Below, in pieces: positions 13,010 through 22,741 of a DNA stretch of 27,925 nucleotides. Source of the stretch: RGIG4079 sp045531405 (GTDB lineage: Bacteria; Bacteroidota; Bacteroidia; Bacteroidales; Muribaculaceae); contig JAZSDX010000038.1 of NCBI GenBank assembly GCA_045531405.1, positions 1-27,925 of the forward strand, read 5' to 3'. Position 1 is the first letter of the stretch. The number at the start of each line of letters is the position of its first letter. The notes beneath the pieces are model-generated. The model made no database searches, had not been told where the DNA came from, and saw nothing but the letters and a program-made list of their open reading frames with translations. The translations under genes were made by a program, and so were the position numbers.

Positions 13010-16000
13010 ATGTCAGTCTCAACTACAAAAAACAGAATTAACTTTGCCTCGGTTAAGAATCCACTTCCTTATCCCGATTTTTTAGAGGTGCAGTTAAAGT
13101 CGTTTCATGACTTTTTACAATTAGACACTCCTCCCGAGAAAAGAAACAACGAGGGGCTATACAAAGTATTTGCTGAAAATTTCCCAATTGCAGATACTCG
13201 TAATAACTTTGTGTTAGAGTTCCTTGATTATTATATTGATCCACCTCGTTATACAATTGACGAATGTCTTGAACGTGGATTAACTTATAGTGTACCACTT
13301 AAGGCTAAACTTAAACTTTATTGTACTGACCCTGATCACGAAGATTTTGCTACTGAGATTCAGGATGTATATCTTGGTCCTATTCCATATATGACCGAGA
13401 AAGGTACATTTGTTATTAATGGTGCCGAACGTGTGGTAGTGTCACAGTTGCATCGTTCTCCCGGTGTATTCTTCGGTCAAAGTACACATGCTAATGGTAC
13501 GAAATTATATTCTGCTCGTATCATTCCTTTCCGTGGCTCTTGGATTGAATTTGCTACGGATATCAACAATGTGATGTATGCATACATCGACCGAAAGAAG
13601 AAGTTACCTGTTACAACTCTTTTGCGTGCTATCGGACTTGAAAGTGATAAAGACATCATTGAGATTTTTGGTCTCGCTGAGGAACTCAAAGTAACAAAAA
13701 CTAATCTTAAAAAAGCTGTAGGTCGCAAACTCGCTGCTCGTGTGCTTAAAACATGGGTAGAAGACTTTGTAGATGAAGATACCGGTGAAGTGGTATCTAT
13801 TGAGCGTAACGACGTGGTTATTGACCGCGAAACTGTGCTTGATGAAAGTCTTATTGATGAAATTCTTGAATCGGGTGTAAGTCATATCCTTCTCCATAAA
13901 GAAGATTTGAATTCAAGCGACTACTCAATAATATTTAATACACTCCAAAAGGATACAAGTAACTCTGAAAAAGAGGCTATCCAATACATCTATCGTCAAC
14001 TTCGCAACGCGGAGCCGCCGGATGATGCAAGTGCTCGCGAAGTCATTACAAATCTTTTCTTTTCAGAAAAACGTTATGACCTTGGCGACGTGGGACGTTA
14101 CCGTATCAATAAAAAATTGAATCTCGGTATCTCCATGGATGTGCGTGTGCTCACTAAAGAAGATATTATCGCTATCATCAAGTATCTAATCGAGCTTATT
14201 AATTCAAAAACTGATGTTGACGATATTGACCACTTGAGCAATCGTCGCGTGCGCACTGTGGGCGAACAACTTTATAACCAATTTGGAGTAGGGTTGGCTC
14301 GTATGTCTCGTACCATTCGCGAACGTATGAATGTGCGTGATAACGAGGTGTTCACCCCAATTGATTTGATTAATGCCAAGACTATTTCTTCGGTAATTAA
14401 TTCTTATTTTGGAACAAATGCTTTGTCACAATTTATGGATCAAACCAACCCATTGGCTGAAATGACCCATAAACGCCGTATGTCGGCTCTCGGTCCTGGT
14501 GGGCTCTCTCGTGAGCGTGCCGGTTTCGAGGTTCGTGACGTTCACTATACTCATTACGGACGTCTTTGTCCGATTGAAACTCCTGAAGGTCCAAACATTG
14601 GTCTTATTTCTTCTCTTTGTGTATATGCAAAGATTAATGAATTAGGATTTATTGTTACTCCTTATCGCCAAGTAAGTGATGCTAAAGTAAATCTCAATAA
14701 TGATGAGGTTGTTTATCTTGCTGCTGAAACTGAAGAAGGGAAGGTTATTGCTCAAGGTAATGCACCATTGAACGAAGATGGTACATTTGTGCGTGACCGT
14801 GTGAAAGCACGTCTTGATGCCGATTTCCCAATTGTGGCTCCGGGTGAAGTGGAACTTATGGACGTTTCTCCAACACAAATTGCTTCAATTGCGGCATCTC
14901 TTATCCCATTCCTTGAACACGATGATGCTAACCGTGCGTTGATGGGATCAAACATGATGCGCCAAGCAGTACCTGTGTTGATTTCTGAGGCTCCTATCGT
15001 AGGTACCGGCTTAGAAGGTCAGTTGATTCGTGACTCTCGCACTCAAATCACTGCCGAAGGTCCCGGTGTTATCGAATATGTAGACTCTCGCGTTATTCGC
15101 ATTCGTTATGATCGTACTGAAGACGAAGAATTTGTTTCGTTTGATAGTGCGGTGAAAGAATATAGTATCCCTAAATTCCGCAAAACCAACCAAAGTACAA
15201 CTATTGACCTCCGTCCTATTTGTGAAAAAGGTCAACGTGTTGATACAGGAGAAATCCTCACCGAAGGTTATTCAACCGAAAAAGGTGAATTGGCTCTCGG
15301 TCGTAACCTCAAGGTGGCATTCATGCCTTGGAAGGGGTATAACTATGAGGATGCTATCGTGTTGAACGAACGTGTCGTTCGTGAAGACATTCTCACCTCG
15401 GTTCATGTTGACGAGTATTCACTCGAAGTGCGTGAAACTAAACGTGGTATGGAAGAATTGACTTCTGACATACCTAATGTGAGCGAAGATGCAACAAAAG
15501 ATCTTGACGAACGTGGTATTATCCGTGTTGGTGCTCATGTTGAACCAGGTGATATTCTTATCGGTAAGATTACTCCAAAAGGAGAATCTGACCCAACTCC
15601 CGAAGAAAAACTTCTTCGTGCAATCTTTGGAGATAAGGCTGGTGATGTGAAAGATGCTTCTCTTAAAGCGAATCCTTCACTCAAAGGTGTTATTATAGGT
15701 ACAAACCTTTTCTCTCGTGCTGCTAAAGTTAAGAAGTCGAAGAATAACACTCAAATGCCTAAACTTGATGAAGAATACAAAGCAAAACTTGATGCCTTGA
15801 AAGATGTTCTCGTTGAGAAACTTATTACTTTGACTTCGGGCAAAACATCTCAAGGTGTAAAAGATTTCATCGGTTCTGATATTATTGCAAAGGGAGCAAA
15901 ATTCTCAGCAGCTGTGTTGAAAGAAATCGATTACGATACAATCAACCTCAGTAAGTGGACTAACGATGCTCATAAAAACGATATGATTCGTGCTACCATC

Positions 16001-16819
16001 GTTAACTATCTTCGTAAGTCAAAAGAAATAGATGCAGAATTGCGTCGTAAGAAATTTGACATTTCAATCGGTGATGAGCTTCCTGCTGGTATTATGCAAA
16101 TGGCAAAAGTTTATGTTGCTAAGAAACGTAAAATCAGCGTAGGGGATAAAATGGCAGGTCGTCACGGTAATAAGGGTATTGTATCTCGTATCGTGCGTCA
16201 AGAAGATATGCCATTCCTTGCCGATGGTACTACTGTGGACATCGTATTGAACCCACTTGGTGTGCCTTCTCGTATGAACCTTGGACAGATTTTTGAAACT
16301 GTACTTGGTTGGGCAGGTCGTGAATTGGGTGAAAAATTTGCAACGCCAATCTTTGATGGTGCAAGTCTTGATGACCTCAATGAATGGACCGATAAGGCTG
16401 GTCTCCCTCGCTATGGTCGCACATATCTTTATGATGGTGGTACCGGTGAGCGTTTTGACCAACCAGCAACAGTGGGTGTAATCTATATGTTGAAACTTGG
16501 TCACATGGTAGAAGATAAAATGCACGCTCGTAGCATTGGTCCATACTCACTTATTACTCAGCAACCTCTCGGCGGTAAGGCTCAATTCGGTGGTCAACGT
16601 TTCGGGGAAATGGAAGTTTGGGCGCTTGAAGCATTCGGCGCAGCTCACATCCTCCAAGAAATTCTCACTGTTAAGAGTGACGACGTTACCGGTCGAAGCA
16701 AAGCCTATGAAGCTATCGTTAAAGGTGAACCCATGCCACCGGCTGGTATTCCCGAATCTCTTAACGTGCTTCTCCACGAGCTTCGTGGCTTAGGCTTGAG
16801 TATCAACTTACAACAATAA
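13010..16819 (+). CDS. rpoB: RNA polymerase subunit beta
   Basis: 1269 aa, the catalytic-core subunit that with beta' forms the RNA polymerase active centre. The rifampicin-binding region reads 'LSQFMDQTNPLAEMTHKRR' then 'SALGPGGLSRERAGFEVRD', with the usual sensitive residues D, H and S in place. The lysine-rich segment 'GDKMAGRHGNKG' and the C-terminal 'GGKAQFGGQRFGEMEVWALEA' that contacts beta' are intact. It is 26 bp upstream of rpoC. Confidence 0.99.
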   Translation: MSVSTTKNRINFASVKNPLPYPDFLEVQLKSFHDFLQLDTPPEKRNNEGLYKVFAENFPIADTRNNFVLEFLDYYIDPPRYTIDECLERGLTYSVPLKAKLKLYCTDPDHEDFATEIQDVYLGPIPYMTEKGTFVINGAERVVVSQLHRSPGVFFGQSTHANGTKLYSARIIPFRGSWIEFATDINNVMYAYIDRKKKLPVTTLLRAIGLESDKDIIEIFGLAEELKVTKTNLKKAVGRKLAARVLKTWVEDFVDEDTGEVVSIERNDVVIDRETVLDESLIDEILESGVSHILLHKEDLNSSDYSIIFNTLQKDTSNSEKEAIQYIYRQLRNAEPPDDASAREVITNLFFSEKRYDLGDVGRYRINKKLNLGISMDVRVLTKEDIIAIIKYLIELINSKTDVDDIDHLSNRRVRTVGEQLYNQFGVGLARMSRTIRERMNVRDNEVFTPIDLINAKTISSVINSYFGTNALSQFMDQTNPLAEMTHKRRMSALGPGGLSRERAGFEVRDVHYTHYGRLCPIETPEGPNIGLISSLCVYAKINELGFIVTPYRQVSDAKVNLNNDEVVYLAAETEEGKVIAQGNAPLNEDGTFVRDRVKARLDADFPIVAPGEVELMDVSPTQIASIAASLIPFLEHDDANRALMGSNMMRQAVPVLISEAPIVGTGLEGQLIRDSRTQITAEGPGVIEYVDSRVIRIRYDRTEDEEFVSFDSAVKEYSIPKFRKTNQSTTIDLRPICEKGQRVDTGEILTEGYSTEKGELALGRNLKVAFMPWKGYNYEDAIVLNERVVREDILTSVHVDEYSLEVRETKRGMEELTSDIPNVSEDATKDLDERGIIRVGAHVEPGDILIGKITPKGESDPTPEEKLLRAIFGDKAGDVKDASLKANPSLKGVIIGTNLFSRAAKVKKSKNNTQMPKLDEEYKAKLDALKDVLVEKLITLTSGKTSQGVKDFIGSDIIAKGAKFSAAVLKEIDYDTINLSKWTNDAHKNDMIRATIVNYLRKSKEIDAELRRKKFDISIGDELPAGIMQMAKVYVAKKRKISVGDKMAGRHGNKGIVSRIVRQEDMPFLADGTTVDIVLNPLGVPSRMNLGQIFETVLGWAGRELGEKFATPIFDGASLDDLNEWTDKAGLPRYGRTYLYDGGTGERFDQPATVGVIYMLKLGHMVEDKMHARSIGPYSLITQQPLGGKAQFGGQRFGEMEVWALEAFGAAHILQEILTVKSDDVTGRSKAYEAIVKGEPMPPAGIPESLNVLLHELRGLGLSINLQQ

Positions 16820-16845
16820 TAATCGCTTTTATAATCAATTGATAT

Positions 16846-19800
16846 ATGGCTTTTAGAAAAGACAACAAGATAAAGACCGGATTCTCTAAAATCACTATCG
16901 GGCTCGCTTCGCCCGAAGAGATTTTAGAAAAATCAAGTGGCGAGGTGCTGAAACCCGAAACTATCAACTATCGTACATATAAACCCGAGCGTGATGGGTT
17001 GTTCTGCGAACGCATTTTTGGTCCTTGTAAGGATTATGAGTGTCATTGTGGAAAATACAAACGCATTCGTTATAAGGGTATTGTGTGTGATCGTTGTGGT
17101 GTGGAAGTTACCGAAAAGAAAGTGCGTCGCGAACGCATGGGACACATCAAACTTGTTGTGCCCGTAGCTCACATTTGGTATTTCCGTTCTTTGCCCAACA
17201 AGATTGGTTATTTGTTGGGACTTCCTTCAAAGAAACTCGATGCGATAATTTACTATGAACGTTATGTTGTTATCCAACCGGGTAATGTAGAGGAAATCCA
17301 ACAACTCGACCTCTTGTCTGAAGAAGAATATTTCGATATCATCGAAAAGTTGCCTAAAGAAAATCAACTTCTTGAAGATACCGATCCTAATAAGTTTATC
17401 GCTAAGATGGGTGCTGAAGCAATACACGAATTGCTCAAACGCATTGATCTTGATGACTTGTCTTATAAATTGCGTCACCAAGCCGATACCGATGGCTCTC
17501 AACAACGCAAAACAGAAGCTCTCAAACGTCTTCAAGTTGTTGAATCATTCCGCGCATCTCGCAATGTAAACCGTCCCGAATGGATGATACTTCAAGCTGT
17601 GCCTGTAATTCCACCCGAATTGCGTCCATTGGTGCCTCTTGATGGTGGTCGTTTTGCAACGAGCGACTTGAACGACCTTTATCGTCGTGTCATCATTCGT
17701 AATAATCGTCTCAAACGTCTTATCGAGATAAAAGCTCCTGAAGTAATCCTTCGCAACGAGAAGCGTATGCTTCAAGAAGCAGTTGACTCATTGCTCGACA
17801 ACTCTCGCAAATCTTCGGCTGTTAAGACCGACGCTAACCGTCCTCTTAAATCTCTTTCTGACAGCTTGAAAGGTAAACAAGGCCGTTTCCGTCAAAACCT
17901 TCTTGGTAAACGTGTTGACTATTCTGCACGTTCGGTAATCGTCGTTGGTCCTGAATTGAAAATGCACGAGTGTGGGCTTCCTAAAAACATGGCTGCAGAG
18001 CTTTACAAACCATTCGTTATTCGCAAACTAATTGAACGTGGAATCGTTAAAACAGTAAAATCAGCGAAGAAAATCGTTGATCGCAAAGAACCAGTGGTTT
18101 GGGATATCCTTGAATACGTTATGAAGGGTCACCCGGTATTGCTAAACCGTGCCCCAACTCTTCACCGTCTTGGTATTCAAGCATTCCAGCCTAAGATGAT
18201 TGAAGGTAAAGCTATTCAATTGCACCCTCTTGCATGTACTGCGTTCAATGCCGACTTCGATGGTGACCAAATGGCTGTTCACTTGCCACTTGGTAACGAA
18301 GCTATTCTTGAAGCACAAATGCTTATGCTCGGTGCGCACAACATTCTTAACCCTGCAAATGGTGCACCTATCACTGTGCCTTCTCAAGACATGGTGCTCG
18401 GGCTCTATTACATAACTAAACTTCGTAAAGGCGATAAAGGTGAAGGTACTAAATTCTATGGTCCTGAAGAAGCTGAAATCGCATATAATGAAGGCCGTGT
18501 AACTCTTCATGCTCCAGTATCGGTAGTAGTGGAAGATATTGACGAAAATGGTAACCCTGTAACTCGCCTTGTCGAAAATACTTCGGTGGGTCGTGTGCTC
18601 GTTAATCAATATGTGCCAAAAGAAATTGGTTATGTAAATGAAATTCTTTCTAAGAAATCATTGCGTACAATCATCAGTAAGGTTATTAAGAAATGTGGTA
18701 TTCCACGTTCGGCTCAATTCCTTGATGATATCAAGAACCTTGGTTACAAAATGGCATTCAAGGGAGGTCTTTCATTTAACCTTGGAGACGTTATTATTCC
18801 TGCAGAAAAAGAACAGCTCGTTAAGGAAGGTAACGAACAAGTACAAGAGGTTTTGGCTAACTACTCAATGGGTTTCATTACCAACAACGAACGTTACAAC
18901 CAAATTATCGATATTTGGACACATGTAAACTCTCGTTTGTCAGATACATTGATGAAGCAAATCTCTGCCGACCAACAAGGGTTCAATCCTGTATATATGA
19001 TGCTCGACTCTGGTGCTCGTGGTTCTAAAGACCAGATTCGTCAGCTTTCAGGTATGCGTGGTCTTATGGCTAAACCTCAAAAGGCAGGTGCTGAAGGTGG
19101 TCAAATTATTGAAAACCCAATTCTTGCAAACTTTAAGGAAGGTCTTTCTGTGCTTGAGTACTTTATTTCTACTCACGGTGCTCGTAAGGGTCTTGCCGAT
19201 ACTGCGTTGAAAACAGCCGACGCCGGTTATTTGACTCGTCGTCTTGTTGACGTTGCTCACGATGTAATTATTCATGAAGAAGATTGTGGTACATTACGTG
19301 GTCTTGTTTGCACAGAAATTAAAAATAACGACGAAGTTGTTGCTTCACTTGGTGAACGTATTCTCGGACGTGTATCTGTTCACGATATCATTGATCCTAT
19401 TTCGGGCGAACTTATAGTAGCAGCCGGCGAAGAAATCAATGATGTAGCTGCCGATCGTATCAATGCATCACCAATTGAATCAGTTGAAATTCGTTCGGTA
19501 TTGACTTGTGAGGCTAAGCATGGTGTATGTGCTAAATGTTATGGTCGCAACCTTGCAACCAATCGCCTTGTTCAAAAAGGTGAGGCTGTGGGTGTGATTG
19601 CTGCACAATCAATCGGTGAGCCTGGTACTCAGTTGACACTTCGTACATTCCACGTCGGTGGGGTTGCGTCAAATATTGCAGCTGTATCATCAGCTACTTC
19701 ACGTTATGATGGTGTGCTTGAAATAGATGAATTGCGCACTGTTACAACCGATGAGGTGGGTCCAAACGGACAACCTGTAGAAGTGGTTATTGGTCGTCTT

Positions 19801-21129
19801 GCTGAAATGCGCATTGTTGAGCCTAAGACTAAAATGATGTTGACTAATGCCAACATTCCTTATGGTTCTAAACTTTACTTCAAAAATGGTGACACATTGA
19901 AAAAAGGCGATGTGATTTGTGAATGGGATCCATTTAACGCCGTTATCGTGAGTGAAGTAGCAGGTAAGATTGAATTTAATAATGTAATCGAAAACGTAAC
20001 ATATCGAGTTGATTCTGATGAGCAAACCGGTCTTCGAGAAAAGATTATTATCGAATCAAAAGACCGTACAAAAGCTCCTGAAGCTAATATCGTTGATGCT
20101 AATGGTCAAATTATCAAGACTTATGCACTTCCTGTAGGTGCTCACTTGATGGTTGACGAAGGTGCAGAATTGAAGGTGGGTGAAATATTCGTTAAGATAC
20201 CTCGTGCTACAGGTAGTGCCGGTGACATCACCGGAGGTCTTCCACGTGTAACTGAGTTGTTTGAAGCTCGCAATCCATCTAACCCTGCTATCGTTTCTGA
20301 AATTGATGGTGAAGTCAACTTCGGTAAGGTAAAACGTGGTAATCGTGAAATTTCGGTTACATCTAAGCTTGGTGAAGTTAAGAAATACCTCGTTCCATTG
20401 TCAAAACAAATTCTTGTTCAAGAAAACGACTATGTGCGTGCTGGTACACCACTTTCAGATGGAGCAATCACTCCTGCTGATATCCTTAACATTATGGGAC
20501 CAACTGCAGTTCAAGAGTATATCGTGAACGAAGTTCAAGACGTTTACCGCATGCAAGGTGTGAAAATCAATGATAAACACTTTGAAGTTATTGTGCGTCA
20601 AATGATGCGTAAGGTAAATATTCTTGATCCAGGTGATACCGGATTCCTCGAACAACAAGTTGTTGATAAACGCGACTTTATGGATGAAAATGATCGCATC
20701 TGGGGTAAAAAAGTAGTAGTTGATGCTGGTGACTCTGAAAATGTGAAACCAGGTCAAATCATCACAGCTCGTAAGCTTCGCGATGAAAATTCAGCTCTTA
20801 AACGTCGCGACCTCAAGACTATTGTTGTGCGTGATGCTGTCCCTGCAACATCAGAGCAAATACTTCAAGGTATTACTCGTGCAGCATTGCAAACTTCAAG
20901 CTTCATGTCGGCTGCATCATTCCAAGAAACAACAAAAGTACTCAACGAAGCTGCTATCAACGGAAAAACCGACTCTCTTGTAGGTATGAAAGAGAACGTG
21001 ATTTGTGGTCATTTGATTCCTGCAGGTACTGGTCTTCGTGAATATGATCGTTTGGTTGTAGGAGGAAAAGATGATGTAGATACAATTTTTACTGCATCGG
21101 CTGATGTGCTTGAAATGAACCATAAATAA
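16846..21129 (+). CDS. rpoC: RNA polymerase subunit beta'
   Basis: 1427 aa, holds the catalytic magnesium in NADFDGD (D470, D472, D474). The N-terminal zinc site is C66, C68, C81, C84; the second zinc site includes C888, C895 and C898 plus an earlier cysteine near 814. The trigger-loop and bridge-helix regions look normal. The gene ends the operon: a strong terminator follows and the next gene is convergent. The rpsL-rpsG-fusA genes that often follow rpoC in Bacteroidales are not here. Confidence 0.99.
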   Translation: MAFRKDNKIKTGFSKITIGLASPEEILEKSSGEVLKPETINYRTYKPERDGLFCERIFGPCKDYECHCGKYKRIRYKGIVCDRCGVEVTEKKVRRERMGHIKLVVPVAHIWYFRSLPNKIGYLLGLPSKKLDAIIYYERYVVIQPGNVEEIQQLDLLSEEEYFDIIEKLPKENQLLEDTDPNKFIAKMGAEAIHELLKRIDLDDLSYKLRHQADTDGSQQRKTEALKRLQVVESFRASRNVNRPEWMILQAVPVIPPELRPLVPLDGGRFATSDLNDLYRRVIIRNNRLKRLIEIKAPEVILRNEKRMLQEAVDSLLDNSRKSSAVKTDANRPLKSLSDSLKGKQGRFRQNLLGKRVDYSARSVIVVGPELKMHECGLPKNMAAELYKPFVIRKLIERGIVKTVKSAKKIVDRKEPVVWDILEYVMKGHPVLLNRAPTLHRLGIQAFQPKMIEGKAIQLHPLACTAFNADFDGDQMAVHLPLGNEAILEAQMLMLGAHNILNPANGAPITVPSQDMVLGLYYITKLRKGDKGEGTKFYGPEEAEIAYNEGRVTLHAPVSVVVEDIDENGNPVTRLVENTSVGRVLVNQYVPKEIGYVNEILSKKSLRTIISKVIKKCGIPRSAQFLDDIKNLGYKMAFKGGLSFNLGDVIIPAEKEQLVKEGNEQVQEVLANYSMGFITNNERYNQIIDIWTHVNSRLSDTLMKQISADQQGFNPVYMMLDSGARGSKDQIRQLSGMRGLMAKPQKAGAEGGQIIENPILANFKEGLSVLEYFISTHGARKGLADTALKTADAGYLTRRLVDVAHDVIIHEEDCGTLRGLVCTEIKNNDEVVASLGERILGRVSVHDIIDPISGELIVAAGEEINDVAADRINASPIESVEIRSVLTCEAKHGVCAKCYGRNLATNRLVQKGEAVGVIAAQSIGEPGTQLTLRTFHVGGVASNIAAVSSATSRYDGVLEIDELRTVTTDEVGPNGQPVEVVIGRLAEMRIVEPKTKMMLTNANIPYGSKLYFKNGDTLKKGDVICEWDPFNAVIVSEVAGKIEFNNVIENVTYRVDSDEQTGLREKIIIESKDRTKAPEANIVDANGQIIKTYALPVGAHLMVDEGAELKVGEIFVKIPRATGSAGDITGGLPRVTELFEARNPSNPAIVSEIDGEVNFGKVKRGNREISVTSKLGEVKKYLVPLSKQILVQENDYVRAGTPLSDGAITPADILNIMGPTAVQEYIVNEVQDVYRMQGVKINDKHFEVIVRQMMRKVNILDPGDTGFLEQQVVDKRDFMDENDRIWGKKVVVDAGDSENVKPGQIITARKLRDENSALKRRDLKTIVVRDAVPATSEQILQGITRAALQTSSFMSAASFQETTKVLNEAAINGKTDSLVGMKENVICGHLIPAGTGLREYDRLVVGGKDDVDTIFTASADVLEMNHK

Positions 21130-21153
21130 GATAAGATTCTGTATAAAACTCAA

Positions 21154-21189
21154 AGCACAGGCGACCTTTTTGGGTCGCCTGTGCTGTTT
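21154..21189. terminator. Strong terminator between rpoC and the convergent yitT-like gene
   Basis: AGCACAGGCGACC (21154-21166) and GGTCGCCTGTGCT (21173-21185) form a perfect 13-bp GC-rich stem with a 6-nt loop. T-rich sequence lies on both sides (GTTTAT on plus, TTTGAGTTTT on minus), so it can serve both convergent units. Confidence 0.9.
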
Positions 21190-21301
21190 ATAAAATCGAT
21201 GAGAGTTCTTACGAATTTGCTTGTGAGAATATAGAAATCGGGGGGTATTGGTCAAAATAAGCCAATAAGCACATATAAATAAAACCGGTTAAAACATAGA
21301 A

Positions 21302-22276
21302 TTAAGCCAATGACTCAGGATGTCCGCTTGACGATATTATTTCTTCGTCGGTTTTTATTGGCTTGCCTGGACGGGTGTCGGTGGGGCGCATCTTGAGCTT
21401 GACTTCGTCAAATCCTTGCCCATACACGCCATTAACGTTGGCTTGAGTAATAAATGCATCGTTGTCGATTGATTTAATGATGCGAAAAATTGTAATAGAT
21501 TCAATCTTTCGACACATAACAAGCAATACTTTTACTTCTTGTTTGCTATACCATCCCACTCCATTGAGCACCGTGCAACCTCGATTGGCTTCATTGTTGA
21601 TGGCTGTAGCAATTTCTTTCCATTTGGGTGAGAATATTGTGAATTGTACGGCTTGTCGGTTGGTGTTGATTATCATATCGGCAACAAAGGATGCCACAAA
21701 AAGGACTACCAACCCATATACAATCTTGTTTATGTCTTGGAAAAGAAGATACGATGAAGAGATGATAAAAAAGTCGGTATAAAGCATTGTGCGACCAATA
21801 CTTACATTGCTTTTCTTTGATACCATTGCAGCAACAATGTCGGTGCCACCGGTACTACCATTGTGAGTAAATGCCATGCCTATCCCGATACCACAACACA
21901 CTCCCCCAATGAGAACATTCATAAATGTTTCGCCTTGTACAAATGGTTTGCCGTTAAGTAATTCAAGGAAAAACGGTTGCATCCAACCAATCATAAGCGA
22001 GATTACGGTTGCTCCAAAAATAGTGCGAAGTACAAACTGTTTGCCCACGATTCGATAGGCAAAAGCCAATAATAAAAGGTTGATGCTATATTGTGTTATC
22101 GCAACAGGTATGTCAAACGCAAAATAAATCAAAGAGCCGATACCCGACACACCTCCCATTACCACTTTTTCGGGAAGGATAAATGCTGTAAAACCAAAAG
22201 AATAAATTGCAATACCAAGGATTATCATGATGTAATCCCTTGATGAAATCCATAAATTTTTGCTACTTAATCGCAT
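21302..22276 (-). CDS. YitT family membrane protein (DUF161 + DUF2179)
   Basis: 324 aa. The N-terminal part has about five to six hydrophobic spans (about 15-215) with the family pattern 'GFTAFILPEKVVMGGVSGIG' near 28-47 and 'GSTGGTDIVA' near 140-149. The C-terminal soluble domain (about 220-285; 'RGCTVLNGVGWYSKQEV') is DUF2179. YitT-like proteins are inner-membrane proteins of unknown transport function. A hydrophilic tail of about 35 residues follows. A good promoter lies upstream, and the gene is convergent with rpoC. Confidence 0.88.
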   Translation of the reverse strand: MRLSSKNLWISSRDYIMIILGIAIYSFGFTAFILPEKVVMGGVSGIGSLIYFAFDIPVAITQYSINLLLLAFAYRIVGKQFVLRTIFGATVISLMIGWMQPFFLELLNGKPFVQGETFMNVLIGGVCCGIGIGMAFTHNGSTGGTDIVAAMVSKKSNVSIGRTMLYTDFFIISSSYLLFQDINKIVYGLVVLFVASFVADMIINTNRQAVQFTIFSPKWKEIATAINNEANRGCTVLNGVGWYSKQEVKVLLVMCRKIESITIFRIIKSIDNDAFITQANVNGVYGQGFDEVKLKMRPTDTRPGKPIKTDEEIISSSGHPESLA

Positions 22277-22296
22277 AGATTATAATTTTAACAACT

Positions 22297-22326
22297 CAAA
22301 GTTAATACTAAATTTACAATCGGCAA
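22297..22326 (-). promoter_or_regulatory. Promoter of the yitT-like gene
   Basis: Minus strand TTTG with TTG at 22326-22324, 19-bp spacer, TAACTTTG (22304-22297). It is 20 bp from the start codon and divergent from the sigma-54-like site at 22352. Confidence 0.65.
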
Positions 22327-22351
22327 ATCTCTTTCTAAAATATTTTACTGT

Positions 22352-22367
22352 TGGCACGAATTTTGTG
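22352..22367 (+). promoter_or_regulatory. Sigma-54-like promoter
   Basis: TGGCACG-AATT-TTGTG resembles the -24/-12 consensus TGGCACG-N4-TTGCA/T. The spacing from GG to the -12 pair is the required 10 bp, but the -12 pair is GT instead of GC. A start site near 22378 would lie about 30 nt before the ATG at 22409. No exact TAnnTTTG element was seen for this gene. Confidence 0.45.
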
Positions 22368-22408
22368 AAATTAAAACATATAATTATTAATTTTTGAGAT
22401 ATCATATA

Positions 22409-22735
22409 ATGGTAAAAGTTATAAAAACAAGATTAGCTCCTAAGGGGATGTGTCTCAATTTATTTGGACTGTTATTAACTCAGGATAAAAGATGGATTGA
22501 TAAATATGTTGTTAATCACGAACAAATACACACGGCACAGCAAAAGGAGTTGCTGTGGGTGCCATTTTATATCATTTATGTTTTGGAATGGTTTGTTAAA
22601 CTATTAATCCATTGTTCATGGCATCGTGCATATATGGATATTTCATTTGAAAAAGAAGCCTATGCTCATGGCCATGATTTGAGTTATCTATCTCGTCGCA
22701 AACATTATGCTCAATGGCGAGTGAAATCAAAATAG
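22409..22735 (+). CDS. Small conserved protein with HExxH motif
   Basis: 108 aa. It contains NHEQIH (HExxH, near 34-39 of this start) followed by a hydrophobic segment (about 47-66, 'LLWVPFYIIYVLEWFVKLLI') and a later 'FEKEAY' in which a glutamate could be a third ligand. This layout resembles minimal gluzincin-type metallopeptidases, but activity is only inferred. I recognise it as a short protein seen in Bacteroidetes without knowing a function. A TTG 15 bp upstream is a possible longer start. I chose the ATG at 22409. It ends 6 bp before the convergent C26-M19 gene. Confidence 0.75.
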   Translation: MVKVIKTRLAPKGMCLNLFGLLLTQDKRWIDKYVVNHEQIHTAQQKELLWVPFYIIYVLEWFVKLLIHCSWHRAYMDISFEKEAYAHGHDLSYLSRRKHYAQWRVKSK

Positions 22736-22741
22736 ATTTGT

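Noticed and set aside
13010..16819. Possible rifampicin-resistance changes in RpoB
   Set aside because: The D, H and S positions of the rifampicin pocket look like the sensitive form.
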